From positions 124,001 to 188,000 of the forward strand of contig NZ_SFCC01000005.1 in the NCBI RefSeq assembly GCF_004214935.1: a stretch of DNA of 64,000 bases. Direction: 5' to 3'. Under the pieces are notes generated by a model that was not told where the DNA came from, did not search any database, and saw nothing but the letters and a program-made list of their open reading frames with translations. Positions within the stretch are counted from its first letter, which is position 1. Every line of letters starts with the position of its first letter. The translations under genes and the position numbers were made by a program. Positions 45,979 through 55,067 of this stretch are shown here, piece by piece. Source of the DNA: Amycolatopsis suaedae (GTDB lineage: Bacteria; Actinomycetota; Actinomycetes; Mycobacteriales; Pseudonocardiaceae).

Positions 45979-46854
45979 TCAGCGGCCGGAGATCACCTCG
46001 ATGAGGCTGGGCCAGCCCTCCTTGCCACGGCCGGCGGCGATGGTGCGTGCGTACAGGCTCTGCACCGCCTTCGGCAGGACCGTGTCCACCCCGGCCGCCT
46101 CGCTGGCACCCACGATGTGGTCGGCCGTGGCGCCCATCATCACCACGGTCGCGCCGTCGCCGGGGTACTCGCCGTCCTCCAGCTGCTTCACCACGTCGTC
46201 GAAGTAGTACGACAGGGTGTCGAAGGTTTCCTTGGCGTAGGGCGAGAACGTGCTCGGCGAGACGCCCGCCGACCCGACCAGCGCGTTGGCGTGCAGGTAG
46301 GCCGCCAGCGCGGTGAGGAACATGTCCAGCTGCGCCTGGTAGTACAGCTGCGCCAGGGCGTGGTCCTCGCCGCGGTAGTCCGGCCTGCCGATGCGCGCCA
46401 GCGTCGCCTCGAACCGGTCGAACTCGGCCTTCGGGCCGCTGTAGAACACGTAGGCCTGCTCGGTGCCGACCAGTTCCTCCGGCACCATCACCCCGCCGAC
46501 CACCAGCTTCGCGCCACGCGCGGCCAGCCAGTCGGCCGCATCCCTGCTGGCCTGCGGGGTGTCCGAGGACAGGTTCACGATCACCCGGCCGGCCAGCGCG
46601 TCCTCCGCCTGGCCGAGGATGTCGTACATGGCCTGGTAGTCGGTCAGGCTCAGGACCACCAGCTCGTTGGCGGCCAGTGCCTGGGCCACCGAGCCCGCCG
46701 GCACCGCGCCCTCGGCGACCAGCTCGTCGGCGCGGCTCACCGTGCGGTTCCACACCGTCGTGGGGTGACCGCCGGCCAGGAACCGCCGGACCATCGCCCG
46801 GCCCATCGGGCCCAGCCCGATCAGCGTGACACCGGTGGCGTTCTTCTCGGTCAT
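45979..46854 (-). CDS. NADP-dependent oxidoreductase, imine-reductase-like (6PGDH fold)
   Basis: A 291-residue protein of the beta-hydroxyacid dehydrogenase superfamily. The N-terminal dinucleotide motif is LIGLGPMGRAMVRRFLAGGH with VWNRTVSRADELV. NLSSDTPQASRDAADWLAARGAKLVVGGVMVP and ALAQLYYQAQLDMFLTALAAYLHANAL match the pattern of bacterial imine reductases. The classical 6PGDH/HIBADH catalytic lysine is not obvious, also as in imine reductases. The natural substrate is unknown. ATG 46854 faces the AfsR-like gene across 91 bases. Confidence 0.85.
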   Translation of the reverse strand: MTEKNATGVTLIGLGPMGRAMVRRFLAGGHPTTVWNRTVSRADELVAEGAVPAGSVAQALAANELVVLSLTDYQAMYDILGQAEDALAGRVIVNLSSDTPQASRDAADWLAARGAKLVVGGVMVPEELVGTEQAYVFYSGPKAEFDRFEATLARIGRPDYRGEDHALAQLYYQAQLDMFLTALAAYLHANALVGSAGVSPSTFSPYAKETFDTLSYYFDDVVKQLEDGEYPGDGATVVMMGATADHIVGASEAAGVDTVLPKAVQSLYARTIAAGRGKEGWPSLIEVISGR

Positions 46855-46945
46855 CGTCGTCCTCTCGTGGTTGTTCGCTTCGAGGACCACGGTGCCCGCG
46901 GGCTCGCACGAACCACTGTGGATCCACGCACGGTAGGTTCGACCG

Positions 46946-49900
46946 GTGCGATTCGGGGTGCTCGGGCCACTGGCCGTGTGGACGGCCGACGGCACGCCGG
47001 TAGGGGTCCCCGAGCCGAAGGTGCGGGCCCTGCTGGCCGACCTCGTTGTCCACGCCGGAACGGTGGTCTCCGCGGACCGGCTCGCCGAGGACCTGTGGGG
47101 CGACCGCCAGCCCGGCAACCCGGCCAACGCCCTGCAGACCAAGATCTCCCAGCTGCGCAAGGCACTCGGCGACCCCGGACTGGTCGTCCGCACGCCGCCC
47201 GGCTATCTCCTGCGGGTGTCACCCGGCGCCGTGGACGCGCACCGCTTCGCCGAGCTGACCGCCCGCGCCGCCGCCGAACCCGGCTCCAGGGTCGCCCTGC
47301 TCACCGAGGCCCTCGCCCTGTGGCGGGGCGAACCGCTGGCCGACTTCGCCGACGAACCGTTCGCGCGGCCGGTGGCCCGGCGGCTGGCCGAGGACCGCCT
47401 GGTGGCGCTGGAGGACCTCGCCGAGGCCCGGCTGGAGCGGGGCGAGCACGGCAGGCTGGTCGGCGAGCTGGCCGACCTCGTGGCCACGTACCCGCTACGC
47501 GAGCGGCTGCGGGCCCTGCACCTGCGCGCGCTCTACCGCGCGGGACGGCCGCAGGAGGCCCTCGACGGGTTCCACGAGCTGCGCCGCCGCCTCGCCGACG
47601 ACCTCGGCCTGGAACCCGGGCCCGACCTGACCGCGCTGCACCAGGCGATGCTGGCCAGGGACCCAGCACTCGACGCCCCGCCGCCGGCGCCGGGCGGCAA
47701 CCTGCCCGCGGCGGTGACCGACCTGCTCGGCCGGGGCCCCGCGGTCCGGGAGGTCCGCGGCCTGCTGGAGTCGGCCCGCCTGGTCACCCTCACCGGGCCC
47801 GGTGGCGTCGGCAAGACGTCCCTGGCCCTGGAGACCGCCCGCCGGATCGCCGACGGCTATCCCGACGGCGTCTGGCTGGTGGAACTGGCCGGGGCCGAGC
47901 AGCACACCTGTCCCGGACCGGACGGCGTCACGGAGGCGATCGCCACGGCACTGGACATCCGCGGCCCGCTGCACACCGCGGTGCGGGACAAGGACATGCT
48001 GCTGGTCATCGACAACTGCGAGCAGGTGATCGACGCCGTCGCGACCGTCGCCGGCGGGCTGCTGGCGGCCGCGCCCCGGCTGCGGATCCTGGCCACCAGC
48101 CGGGAACCGCTCGGGGTCGGCGGCGAGGCACTGTGGGCGGTGCCGCCGCTGGGCGTTCCCGGGCCGGAGGCCGCGACCTCCGCCACCGTCCGCGACCACA
48201 GCGCCGTGCGGCTGTTCGTCGCCAGGGCGGCCGCCGCCGCACCGGGGTTCACCCTCGACGACACCAACGCCGCCGCCGTCGCGCGGATCTGCCGGGCACT
48301 CGACGGCATCCCGCTGGCACTGGAACTGGCCGCCACCAGGATCCGCGCGCTGGGACCGGACGAGCTGCTGCGCAGGCTCGGCGACCGGTTCCGGTTGCTG
48401 GACGGCGGGCGCCGCGGCGTGCCCGCCCGGCAGCAGACGCTGCGCGCGATGATCGACTGGAGCTGGGACCTGCTCGACGAGCCCCAGCGGCGGACCCTGT
48501 GCAGGCTCGCCGTGCATCCGGAAGGCTGTGCGCTCGACGCCGCCGAGGCGGTGTGCGCGGGTGACGGCGTGGACGCCGCCGACGTGGCCGGACTGCTGAC
48601 GCAGCTCGTCGACCGCTCGCTGGTCGTGGCCCAGCCCGGCCCGCGCTTCCGGCTGCTGGAGTCGGTCGCCCACTACTGCCTCGAACGCCTCGACGACGCC
48701 GACGCCGTCCGGCTGCGGCACGCGCGGTTCCACGCCGGCCTGGCCGCACGGGCGGACCCGCTGCTGCGCACCGGCGATCAGCGGCGCTGGCTGGAACGGC
48801 TGGACGCCGACACGGCGAACCTGCGAGCGGCACTGGACACCTTCGCCCAGCACGGCATGGCCGACGACGCGCTGCGGCTCACCGAATCGCTGGTCTGGTA
48901 CTGGTTCCTGCGCGGCAGGCTGGCCGAGGCACGCCGGTCGCTGCGCACCGCGCTGGACGTCGGCGGCGGCGACCCCGCGTTGCGTGCCACCGTCACGGCC
49001 TGGGAGCACGCGATCACCGTCTTCGCCGACCGTCCTGACGGGCAGCCGCCACCGGTGCGCGGCCGCGCGCTGTGGTTCCTCGGGCACGCCGCCGCGACCA
49101 TCGGCGACATGGACGGCGCCCGGCGGATCACCGAGTCGGCGCTGGCCGGCTTCGCGGCCGACGGCGACCGCTGGGGCATCGCGGTCTGCCGGATCGACCA
49201 GGTCAGCCAGGCGATGGCGACCGGCGACTTCGCCGCCGCCCGACGTTACGCCGCCGAGGGCGACCGGCTGTTCGCCGAGACCGGCGACCGGTGGGGACAG
49301 CTCCAGGCCACCTTCGCGGGTGGCACGCTGGCCAGCGTCGCCGGCGACTACGCCGAAGCCGCCCGGCTGCACACCGAGGGCCTGCGCAGAGCCGAGGAAC
49401 TGCAGCTGTGGCCGGAGGTGTCCTACCAGCTGTCCTGGCTGGGCCGCACCGCGCTGCTGACCGGCGACCTGGCCGCCGGCCGCGAGTACCACGAGCGCGC
49501 GATCCGGGTCGCCGCCGAGCAGGGGTTCACCCCGGCGCGGCGCTACGCCGAGACCGGTCTCGCGCTGGGCGCGCGGCAGGAGGGCAGGCTCGACGAGGCG
49601 GAGCGGCTCCTGCTGTCGGTGCTGGACTGGCACCGCGACGTCGGGTTCGAGCAGGGCGGCTCGCTGGTGCTGGCCGAGCTGGGGTTCGTCGCCGAGCTGC
49701 GCGGCGACGCCGACGCCGCGCTGCGGCTGCAGCGGCAGGGCCACGACCTGGCGCTCCGCGGTGGCGACCCGCGGGCGATCGCGCTGGCCAAGGAAGGGCT
49801 CGCCGGGGCCCACGCGCTACGCGGCGAGCACGCCGTCGCGGCACGGCTGCTCGGTGCCGCGACGAGGGCCCGCGAGTCGGTCGGCACTCCCCTGCCACCC

Positions 49901-50050
49901 GCCGAGCGCGGCGACGTCGACCGCATCACCGCGACCGTGCGCGCCGCACTGGGCGACGAGGCGTTCGCGGCCGAGTTCTCAGCGCCCGCGGAAGGTGGCC
50001 CGGTAGGCGGTGGGTGTGACGCCGATGGCGGCGTGCAGGTGCGCGCGTAG
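46946..50050 (+). CDS. AfsR/SARP-like regulator: wHTH, BTAD, NB-ARC ATPase and TPR-type repeats
   Basis: A 1034-residue regulator. An OmpR-type winged helix (about 1-90, RFGVLGPLAVW...LRKALGDPGLVVRTPPGYLLRV) precedes a bacterial transcriptional activation domain (about 95-240), then an NTPase domain with Walker A at 284-291 (GPGGVGKT), Walker B-like MLLVIDNCEQ and LATSREPLGVGGE, then helical repeat arrays (about 640-1010). Such proteins activate secondary-metabolism or other operons in response to signals acting on the NTPase/TPR part. The last about 25 codons run antisense over the end of the neighbouring AraC gene, so the C-terminus may be an extension. It diverges from the imine-reductase-like gene. 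Confidence 0.9.
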   Translation: MRFGVLGPLAVWTADGTPVGVPEPKVRALLADLVVHAGTVVSADRLAEDLWGDRQPGNPANALQTKISQLRKALGDPGLVVRTPPGYLLRVSPGAVDAHRFAELTARAAAEPGSRVALLTEALALWRGEPLADFADEPFARPVARRLAEDRLVALEDLAEARLERGEHGRLVGELADLVATYPLRERLRALHLRALYRAGRPQEALDGFHELRRRLADDLGLEPGPDLTALHQAMLARDPALDAPPPAPGGNLPAAVTDLLGRGPAVREVRGLLESARLVTLTGPGGVGKTSLALETARRIADGYPDGVWLVELAGAEQHTCPGPDGVTEAIATALDIRGPLHTAVRDKDMLLVIDNCEQVIDAVATVAGGLLAAAPRLRILATSREPLGVGGEALWAVPPLGVPGPEAATSATVRDHSAVRLFVARAAAAAPGFTLDDTNAAAVARICRALDGIPLALELAATRIRALGPDELLRRLGDRFRLLDGGRRGVPARQQTLRAMIDWSWDLLDEPQRRTLCRLAVHPEGCALDAAEAVCAGDGVDAADVAGLLTQLVDRSLVVAQPGPRFRLLESVAHYCLERLDDADAVRLRHARFHAGLAARADPLLRTGDQRRWLERLDADTANLRAALDTFAQHGMADDALRLTESLVWYWFLRGRLAEARRSLRTALDVGGGDPALRATVTAWEHAITVFADRPDGQPPPVRGRALWFLGHAAATIGDMDGARRITESALAGFAADGDRWGIAVCRIDQVSQAMATGDFAAARRYAAEGDRLFAETGDRWGQLQATFAGGTLASVAGDYAEAARLHTEGLRRAEELQLWPEVSYQLSWLGRTALLTGDLAAGREYHERAIRVAAEQGFTPARRYAETGLALGARQEGRLDEAERLLLSVLDWHRDVGFEQGGSLVLAELGFVAELRGDADAALRLQRQGHDLALRGGDPRAIALAKEGLAGAHALRGEHAVAARLLGAATRARESVGTPLPPAERGDVDRITATVRAALGDEAFAAEFSAPAEGGPVGGGCDADGGVQVRA

Positions 50051-50938
50051 CGACCCGGCGCTGCCGAAGCCGGTCCGCCGCGCCACCTGGTCGACGTCGA
50101 GGTCGGTCTCCTCCAGCAGCTGCCGGGCCAGCTCCACCCGCTGGCGGGTCAGCCAGCGGGACGGCGACGTCCCGACCTCCTCCCGGAAGCGCCGGGTGAA
50201 CGTGCGCACGCTCATCGACGCCTGCCCGGCCAGCTCACGCAGGGTCAGCGGCCGGTCCAGCCGGTCCAGTGCCCAGGCCCGGGCCGCGCCGGTCGCCGCG
50301 ACCCGCGGCTCGGCCACCGGGCGCGGGATGAACTGCGCCTGCCCGCCGTCGCGGTGCGGCGGGACGACCGTCCGCCGGGCGACGTCGTTGGCGACCGCCG
50401 CCCCGTGGTCGCACCGGATCAGGTGCAGGCACAGGTCGATCCCGGCGGCCTCGCCTGCCGAGGTGAGGACGCGGCCGTTGTCGGTGTAGAGCACGCCGGG
50501 CTCCAGCCGCACCCGCGGGTACAGCAGGCGGAACTTCTCAGCCGACAGCCAGTGCGTGGTGGCCACCGCCCCGTCCAGCAGCCCGGCCGCCGCCAGCGCG
50601 AACGCCCCGGTGCAGATCGACGCGATCCGCGCCGACGGCCGGATCAACGCGAACGCCGCCGCGAGCGGCGCGGGCAGCCTGCCCTCGGTCTCGGTCTCGT
50701 CCGGTTCATGAGTGGCGGGTACCAGCACCGTGTCGGCCCCGGCCAGCACCTCCGGGCCGACCGTCACCTCGATCGGGAAGTCCGCGTCGGTGCGGACCGG
50801 GCCAGGCTCCAGCGTGCAGGTCACGACGTCGTAGAGCCGCGTGCCCTCCGGGGAGATCGCCTGCCGGAACAGCTGGTGGACGATGCCCAGTTCGAGCGGC
50901 ATGACGCCGTGCCGCACGAGAACGGCGACGCGGTGCAT
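49979..50938 (-). CDS. GlxA-type AraC-family regulator (DJ-1/PfpI + HTH)
   Basis: A 319-residue protein with an N-terminal DJ-1/PfpI amidotransferase-like domain (about 1-175; nucleophile-elbow region SICTGAFALAAAGLLDG) and a C-terminal AraC double HTH (about 215-315; LTLRELAGQASMSVRTFTRRFREEVGTSPSRWL, then DVDQVARRTGFGSAGSLRAHL). The cysteine at the elbow is kept. It overlaps the AfsR-like gene tail to tail by 72 bases. Start at ATG 50938. The target may be the flavodoxin-fold gene divergently placed at 51034. Confidence 0.9.
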   Translation of the reverse strand: MHRVAVLVRHGVMPLELGIVHQLFRQAISPEGTRLYDVVTCTLEPGPVRTDADFPIEVTVGPEVLAGADTVLVPATHEPDETETEGRLPAPLAAAFALIRPSARIASICTGAFALAAAGLLDGAVATTHWLSAEKFRLLYPRVRLEPGVLYTDNGRVLTSAGEAAGIDLCLHLIRCDHGAAVANDVARRTVVPPHRDGGQAQFIPRPVAEPRVAATGAARAWALDRLDRPLTLRELAGQASMSVRTFTRRFREEVGTSPSRWLTRQRVELARQLLEETDLDVDQVARRTGFGSAGSLRAHLHAAIGVTPTAYRATFRGR

Positions 50939-51033
50939 GGCCCGATCCTGACACACGTTGGCCTGCGGGCCGGTCGTCGCGGCACCCGTCGGCCCGCATC
51001 GTGGAGGACACCGACGAGCGAAAGGAGCCCGGC

Positions 51034-51783
51034 ATGCGGGTCCTCTGGGTCTACGCCCACCCCGACCACCACTCGCTGAACGCGGCGCTGCGCGACGAGG
51101 GCCTCGCGGCGCTGACCGAGGCCGGCCACGAACACCGGCTGTCCGACCTGTACGCGATGAAGTGGAAGGCCGTACTGGACCGCGACGACTTCACCGGCCC
51201 GCCGGAGCCGGACGCGACGCTCAGCGCGGCGTCCCAGCACGCCTACACCGGCGGCACGCTGTCCCCGGACATCCGTGCCGAACTGGACAAGCTGGCCTGG
51301 GCGGACACGCTGGTGCTGCAGTTCCCGCTGTGGTGGTACGCCCCGCCGGCCATCCTCAAGGGCTGGATCGACCGGGTCTTCGTCAAGGGGTTCGCCTACG
51401 GCGTCCCGGGCCGCCGCTACGGCGACGGCAAGCTCGCCGGCCGGCGCGGGCTGGTGGTGACCAGCGCCGGGGCGCGGGAACCGGGCCTCGGGCCACGCGG
51501 AATCCACGGCGACCCCCGGCACATCCTGTACCCGCTGCTGCACGGAACCCTGTGGTACACCGGCATCGCGGCACTGCCACCGGTGGTGGTGCCCGGCGCG
51601 GACCGCGTGAGCGCGGCGGACTTCCGCGCCGCCGCGGCCGGCCTGCGGGACCGCGTACTGTCCATTCCGGACACCGAGCCGATCCCCTACCGGCACGAGA
51701 ACGGCGGCGACTACGGTCCCGGCCTGGTGCTGCGGGACGACCTGGCGCCCGGCCTCACCGGCCCGGACATCCACCTCCGCTGA
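51034..51783 (+). CDS. NAD(P)H dehydrogenase (quinone), flavodoxin-like fold
   Basis: A 249-residue protein of the NQO1/KefF/MdaB family (FMN_red2-type): VLWVYAHPDHHSLNAALRDEGLAAL at the FMN phosphate site, LVLQFPLWWYAPPAILKGWIDRVF and GRRGLVVTSAGAREPG. It reduces quinones or other electrophiles by two electrons. ATG 51034 is supported by AAAGGAG seven bases upstream. It diverges from the AraC-type regulator and overlaps the GntR-TetR gene tail to tail by 29 bases. Confidence 0.9.
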   Translation: MRVLWVYAHPDHHSLNAALRDEGLAALTEAGHEHRLSDLYAMKWKAVLDRDDFTGPPEPDATLSAASQHAYTGGTLSPDIRAELDKLAWADTLVLQFPLWWYAPPAILKGWIDRVFVKGFAYGVPGRRYGDGKLAGRRGLVVTSAGAREPGLGPRGIHGDPRHILYPLLHGTLWYTGIAALPPVVVPGADRVSAADFRAAAAGLRDRVLSIPDTEPIPYRHENGGDYGPGLVLRDDLAPGLTGPDIHLR

Positions 51784-52660
51784 GCCGCTGCCGCAGCCCG
51801 CTCAGATGCCGCTCCAGTCCGTGCTCAAACACCGCGTCGAGGTCGCCGGCGATCTCCTCGGACAGCTCGCCGAGCCTGCTGAAACCGTGGGCCCGCAACA
51901 CGGTGTTCAGCTCGGCGTCCCTGGTGACCCACCACTGGTCCGACGTCAGCCCGGTGTCGCGCTGTGCCTTCACCTCGACACCGCCCAGCAGGGCCATCCC
52001 GCCGACGAACGCCGACAACGCGATCACCTCGGTGGTCAGCTCGGCGGGCGAGAGCCCGAGACCGTCGAGTGCGCGCAGCGTCCACTCGGTCTGGGCCATC
52101 GCCTCGGGTACCAGCAGCGGCCGGGTCAGCGAGATGTGCTCGGCCAGCCACGGGTGCTCGCGGTAGAGGTCCCACTGCAGCCGGCACACCAGCCGCAGCT
52201 TCGCCTCCCAGCCGTCCGGGCCCGGCTCGGGCAGCGGCCGAGCGCCGAAGGCGGACCGGATCATCAGCAGCACCAGCTGTTCGCGACCGCTGACGTGCCG
52301 GTAGAGCGACGTCGGCGGCACGCCCAGGTCGGCGGCCAGCCGCCGCATCGACAGCGCGCTCATCCCCTCGTCGTCCGCGATGTCCATCGCGGCCCGCACG
52401 ATCCGTGCCACCTCGAGTACCGCCTCCGGTCCCCGTGCCGCGGCCGGTGGCGTGGCGACCACCGTCGCGGCCCCCGGCCTGGTGCGGACCCAGCCCTGCT
52501 GACGCAGCAGCCCGAGTGCCTTGGCCGCGGTCGCCATCGCGACGTTCCACTCCCTGGTCACCGCCCGGGTCGACGGCACCGGGTCGCCGGGACGCAGCCT
52601 GCCGGATCGGATCTGCTCGGCGATCGCGGCGGCGATCCGGCGGTACGGCGGCTCGGCCAT
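51755..52660 (-). CDS. GntR-TetR chimeric transcriptional regulator
   Basis: A 301-residue protein with two DNA-binding units. Residues about 4-70 are a GntR winged helix (YRRIAAAIAEQIRSGRLRPGDPVPSTRAVTREWNVAMATAAKALGLLRQQGWV). From about 82 on there is a TetR HTH (MSALSMRRLAADLGVPPTSLYRHVSGREQLV) and a TetR C-terminal ligand domain. Such fusions occur in actinomycetes. It diverges from the C45-type hydrolase at 52753; the direct repeats at 52672 are its likely binding site. Confidence 0.9.
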   Translation of the reverse strand: MAEPPYRRIAAAIAEQIRSGRLRPGDPVPSTRAVTREWNVAMATAAKALGLLRQQGWVRTRPGAATVVATPPAAARGPEAVLEVARIVRAAMDIADDEGMSALSMRRLAADLGVPPTSLYRHVSGREQLVLLMIRSAFGARPLPEPGPDGWEAKLRLVCRLQWDLYREHPWLAEHISLTRPLLVPEAMAQTEWTLRALDGLGLSPAELTTEVIALSAFVGGMALLGGVEVKAQRDTGLTSDQWWVTRDAELNTVLRAHGFSRLGELSEEIAGDLDAVFEHGLERHLSGLRQRLSGGGCPGR

Positions 52661-52671
52661 ATCTCCACCGT

Positions 52672-52701
52672 ACTAGAACAGTGGCGACGCCGACTAGAAC
52701 A
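52672..52701. promoter_or_regulatory. Direct repeat ACTAGAACA x2, candidate operator of the GntR-TetR regulator
   Basis: Identical 9-mers at 52672-52680 and 52693-52701, start to start 21 bases (two helical turns), in the 92-base divergent promoter region between the regulator and the hydrolase. Confidence 0.55.
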
Positions 52702-52752
52702 CTCCCCCTGATTTTCTTGCCTCGCAACGGCTCCGCCGGGAACGTTGTACGC

Positions 52753-53886
52753 ATGACAGTGCAGCAGCAGACAGTCGCGGGCGGCGGCGCCGGCGACTTC
52801 ATGACCGTCACCCACCTGACCGTGCGCGGCAGCCAGACCGAGATCGGCCGCGTGCTGGCCGAGCACGCCCGTGACAGCTACGGCTGGCAACCGCGCCCGG
52901 CCGAGCCCGTCCTGGCCGGTGCCCGGCGCCGCTGGTTCGAACGCAACTGGCCGCAGCACCACGCCCGCCTGCTCGGCGTCGCCGCTGCCACCGGCACCCG
53001 ACCGGACAGCGCACACCTCGACGGACTCGGCGGAATCCCCGCCGGTTCCGGCTGTTCGGCGACCGCGTACCCGCCGTCGGCCACCGACGAGGGGAACACG
53101 CTGCTGGGCCGCAACTACGACTTCTTCACCACCAGCATGTCGGCACTGGTGGCGAGCATGACCGGCGCGCCGCAGCCCGCCACGCCGGAGCCGCCGGTCT
53201 CGTCGCGGCCGTACGTGCTGACCACCGTGCCCGACGACGGCCCGGCCAGCACGCTGATCACCATGAACGAGCTGGACGGCGCCATGGAAGGCGTCAACGA
53301 GCACGGTCTCGCCGTGGCGCTGCTGATCGCCGACGGGGAGAACGCCACCCCGCCGGGCGACACCACCCCGCAGGTGGGCCTGTCCAGCGTGCAGCTGCCC
53401 CGGTTCCTGCTCGACACCTGCGCCACCGCCGAGGAAGCCGAGCGGGCGCTGCTGGACGCCAAGCAGTACGACCACGGGATGCCGCTGCACTACCTGGTCG
53501 CCGACGCACACGGTGACGCGTTCGTCTGGGAACGCGGCCGCGACGGGCACGAGCACGCGATCCGCGCCGACGGCGCGCTGTGCGTGACCAACCACCCGCT
53601 GCACCGGCATCCCGACCCGGCGCGGCTGCCGGCCGACAACGACGAGACGATGCTGTCCTACGGCCGGTACCAGCGCCTGCACAAGGAATCCGCGACCACG
53701 ACCTCGGCACGCCGGCTGCGGGACACGCTGGACGAGGTGGCCTTCGGCGCGGACACCTACGCGGCCTACCCGGTGCGCACGCTCTGGCAGTCGGTGTTCG
53801 ACCTGGGCACACGCACCATGTCGACGCGGTTCTACCTGGCCGACGACCGGTACAGCCCGGAGATCGTCTTCACAGCGTCAGCGTGA
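52753..53886 (+). CDS. C45-type Ntn-hydrolase (penicillin acyltransferase/AAT-like)
   Basis: A 377-residue protein resembling the acyl-coenzyme A:6-aminopenicillanic acid acyltransferase family: VRGSQTEIGRVLAEHA near the start, the predicted autoprocessing nucleophile C101 (GSGCSATAYP), GRNYDFF, GAMEGVNEHGLAVAL and a C-terminal TRFYLADDRYSPEIVF. Such enzymes cut or transfer linear amide bonds after self-cleavage before the cysteine. No signal peptide, so likely cytoplasmic. Controlled by the divergent GntR-TetR gene by position. Confidence 0.85.
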   Translation: MTVQQQTVAGGGAGDFMTVTHLTVRGSQTEIGRVLAEHARDSYGWQPRPAEPVLAGARRRWFERNWPQHHARLLGVAAATGTRPDSAHLDGLGGIPAGSGCSATAYPPSATDEGNTLLGRNYDFFTTSMSALVASMTGAPQPATPEPPVSSRPYVLTTVPDDGPASTLITMNELDGAMEGVNEHGLAVALLIADGENATPPGDTTPQVGLSSVQLPRFLLDTCATAEEAERALLDAKQYDHGMPLHYLVADAHGDAFVWERGRDGHEHAIRADGALCVTNHPLHRHPDPARLPADNDETMLSYGRYQRLHKESATTTSARRLRDTLDEVAFGADTYAAYPVRTLWQSVFDLGTRTMSTRFYLADDRYSPEIVFTASA

Positions 53887-54460
53887 TGGCGTGCGCGGCG
53901 GCCGCGGTGACGGCGGTGGCCAGGGTGGCGGCCGGGACGTGGACCGCCAGGCCGCCGCGCACCGTCCGCGGCCGGCACAACGCGGCGCAGCACAGCCCGG
54001 GCAGGCCGATCAACAGGCCGGTGTGCAGCAGCGTGGTCAGCGTCGCCCGGTCCCACTGGCCGAGCCAGGCCCTGCCGAACTCGGTCAGTGCCGCGGCCGC
54101 CGTCAGCGCCAGCACCCAGGGCGCCGCCCGGCGCAGCCGGTGCAACGCGGTGGCGAAGCGATCCGGGGCGGCGAACGCGGCCCACAGCGTGGATCCGGTC
54201 ACGGCGAGCACCAGCACGACGAACTGCTGCGGCAGGTCCAGGCCGTCGGCCAGCAGCAGCACCGCGACGACGGCGGCGGTGCCCAGCACGGCCACCGCGG
54301 CCGTCGCGGCGCGGTCGGCACCGGTCAGGAACACCCGGAGCAACGCGCCACCCGCGACCACCGGAACGGCCGCCAGCAACGTGACCCGCAGGATCGCCGG
54401 GCCGATGTCGATCGGCGAGGTCACCACATGGTCGTGGCCCTGCGCGATCTCCAGGATCAT
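53870..54460 (-). CDS. Unrecognised membrane protein, partner of 54457-55023
   Basis: A 196-residue protein with about five hydrophobic helices (ILRVTLLAAVPVVAGGALLRVFL, AATAAVAVLGTAAVVAVLLLADG, FVVLVLAVTGSTLWAAFAA, WVLALTAAAALTEFG, HVPAATLATAVTAAAAHAITL) and a short N-terminus with HDHVV. ATG 54460 overlaps the upstream gene stop by 4 bases, so the two membrane proteins are made together. It converges with the C45 gene (17-base overlap). Function unknown. Confidence 0.75.
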   Translation of the reverse strand: MILEIAQGHDHVVTSPIDIGPAILRVTLLAAVPVVAGGALLRVFLTGADRAATAAVAVLGTAAVVAVLLLADGLDLPQQFVVLVLAVTGSTLWAAFAAPDRFATALHRLRRAAPWVLALTAAAALTEFGRAWLGQWDRATLTTLLHTGLLIGLPGLCCAALCRPRTVRGGLAVHVPAATLATAVTAAAAHAITLTL

Positions 54461-55023
54461 CGCGCGGCGGCCAGCGCACAGGCGCAGGACATCCGCTCGC
54501 GTTCCGCGGCCCGGGGGCGCTGGTGCAGCAGCATCCCGACCAGCATCGGCACGAACACGATCGCGTTGTAGACCAGGTGCAGCTCCACCCGGGGGATCAC
54601 CAGCTGGATGATGCTGGTCGGCGCCGGCTTGCCCAGGATGTTCGACCCGGTGAGCGCCTGCAGCAACAACAGCAGGTGTTCGAAGTGGTGCCACACCTGG
54701 ATCCACATCGCGATCCGCCACCACCGCCCGGACCGCCCGTGGAACCCGTGCCGCAGCACCACCAGCCCGAACAACATCACCACGGCGTAGCCGTAGTGCA
54801 TCCACTCCGAACTGACCAGCCACGGGAACGGAATCCCCAGCACCCCACGCGCCTGCGGCACCGGCCAGCCCAGCGCGTAGATCTGGATCGCCTGGGCGAT
54901 GTGCTCGGCCCAGTGCGCCACCACGATCACCAGGAAGCCGTACAGCGCCAGCTTGTGCCAGCGGGTGTTCAGCGCGGTGATCGCGTCGGACCACCGCCCC
55001 TGCCGTACCGGTGTCGTCATCAT
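54457..55023 (-). CDS. Unrecognised membrane protein with several membrane-embedded histidines
   Basis: A 188-residue protein with four to five helices. Histidines recur within or next to the helices: VIVVAHWAEHIAQAIQIY, EWMHYGYAVVMLFGLVVLRHGFHG, IQVWHHFEHLLLLL and RVELHLVYNAIVFVPMLVG. This spacing recalls membrane metal or haem proteins and fatty-acid-hydroxylase-like enzymes, but no defined family was recognised. Start ATG 55023 (ATG 55020 also possible). Coupled to the downstream membrane gene by an ATGA overlap. Confidence 0.75.
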   Translation of the reverse strand: MMTTPVRQGRWSDAITALNTRWHKLALYGFLVIVVAHWAEHIAQAIQIYALGWPVPQARGVLGIPFPWLVSSEWMHYGYAVVMLFGLVVLRHGFHGRSGRWWRIAMWIQVWHHFEHLLLLLQALTGSNILGKPAPTSIIQLVIPRVELHLVYNAIVFVPMLVGMLLHQRPRAAERERMSCACALAAAR

Positions 55024-55067
55024 GCGTTTCACGCTAGACGGCACCGGGTTCTTCATGGGTGCGCTCT

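Noticed and set aside
46909-46941. CGAACC...GGTTCG with central GTGGATCCAC as an operator of the AfsR-like gene
   Set aside because: The elements are not symmetrical about one centre and such short matches are expected by chance in this DNA.
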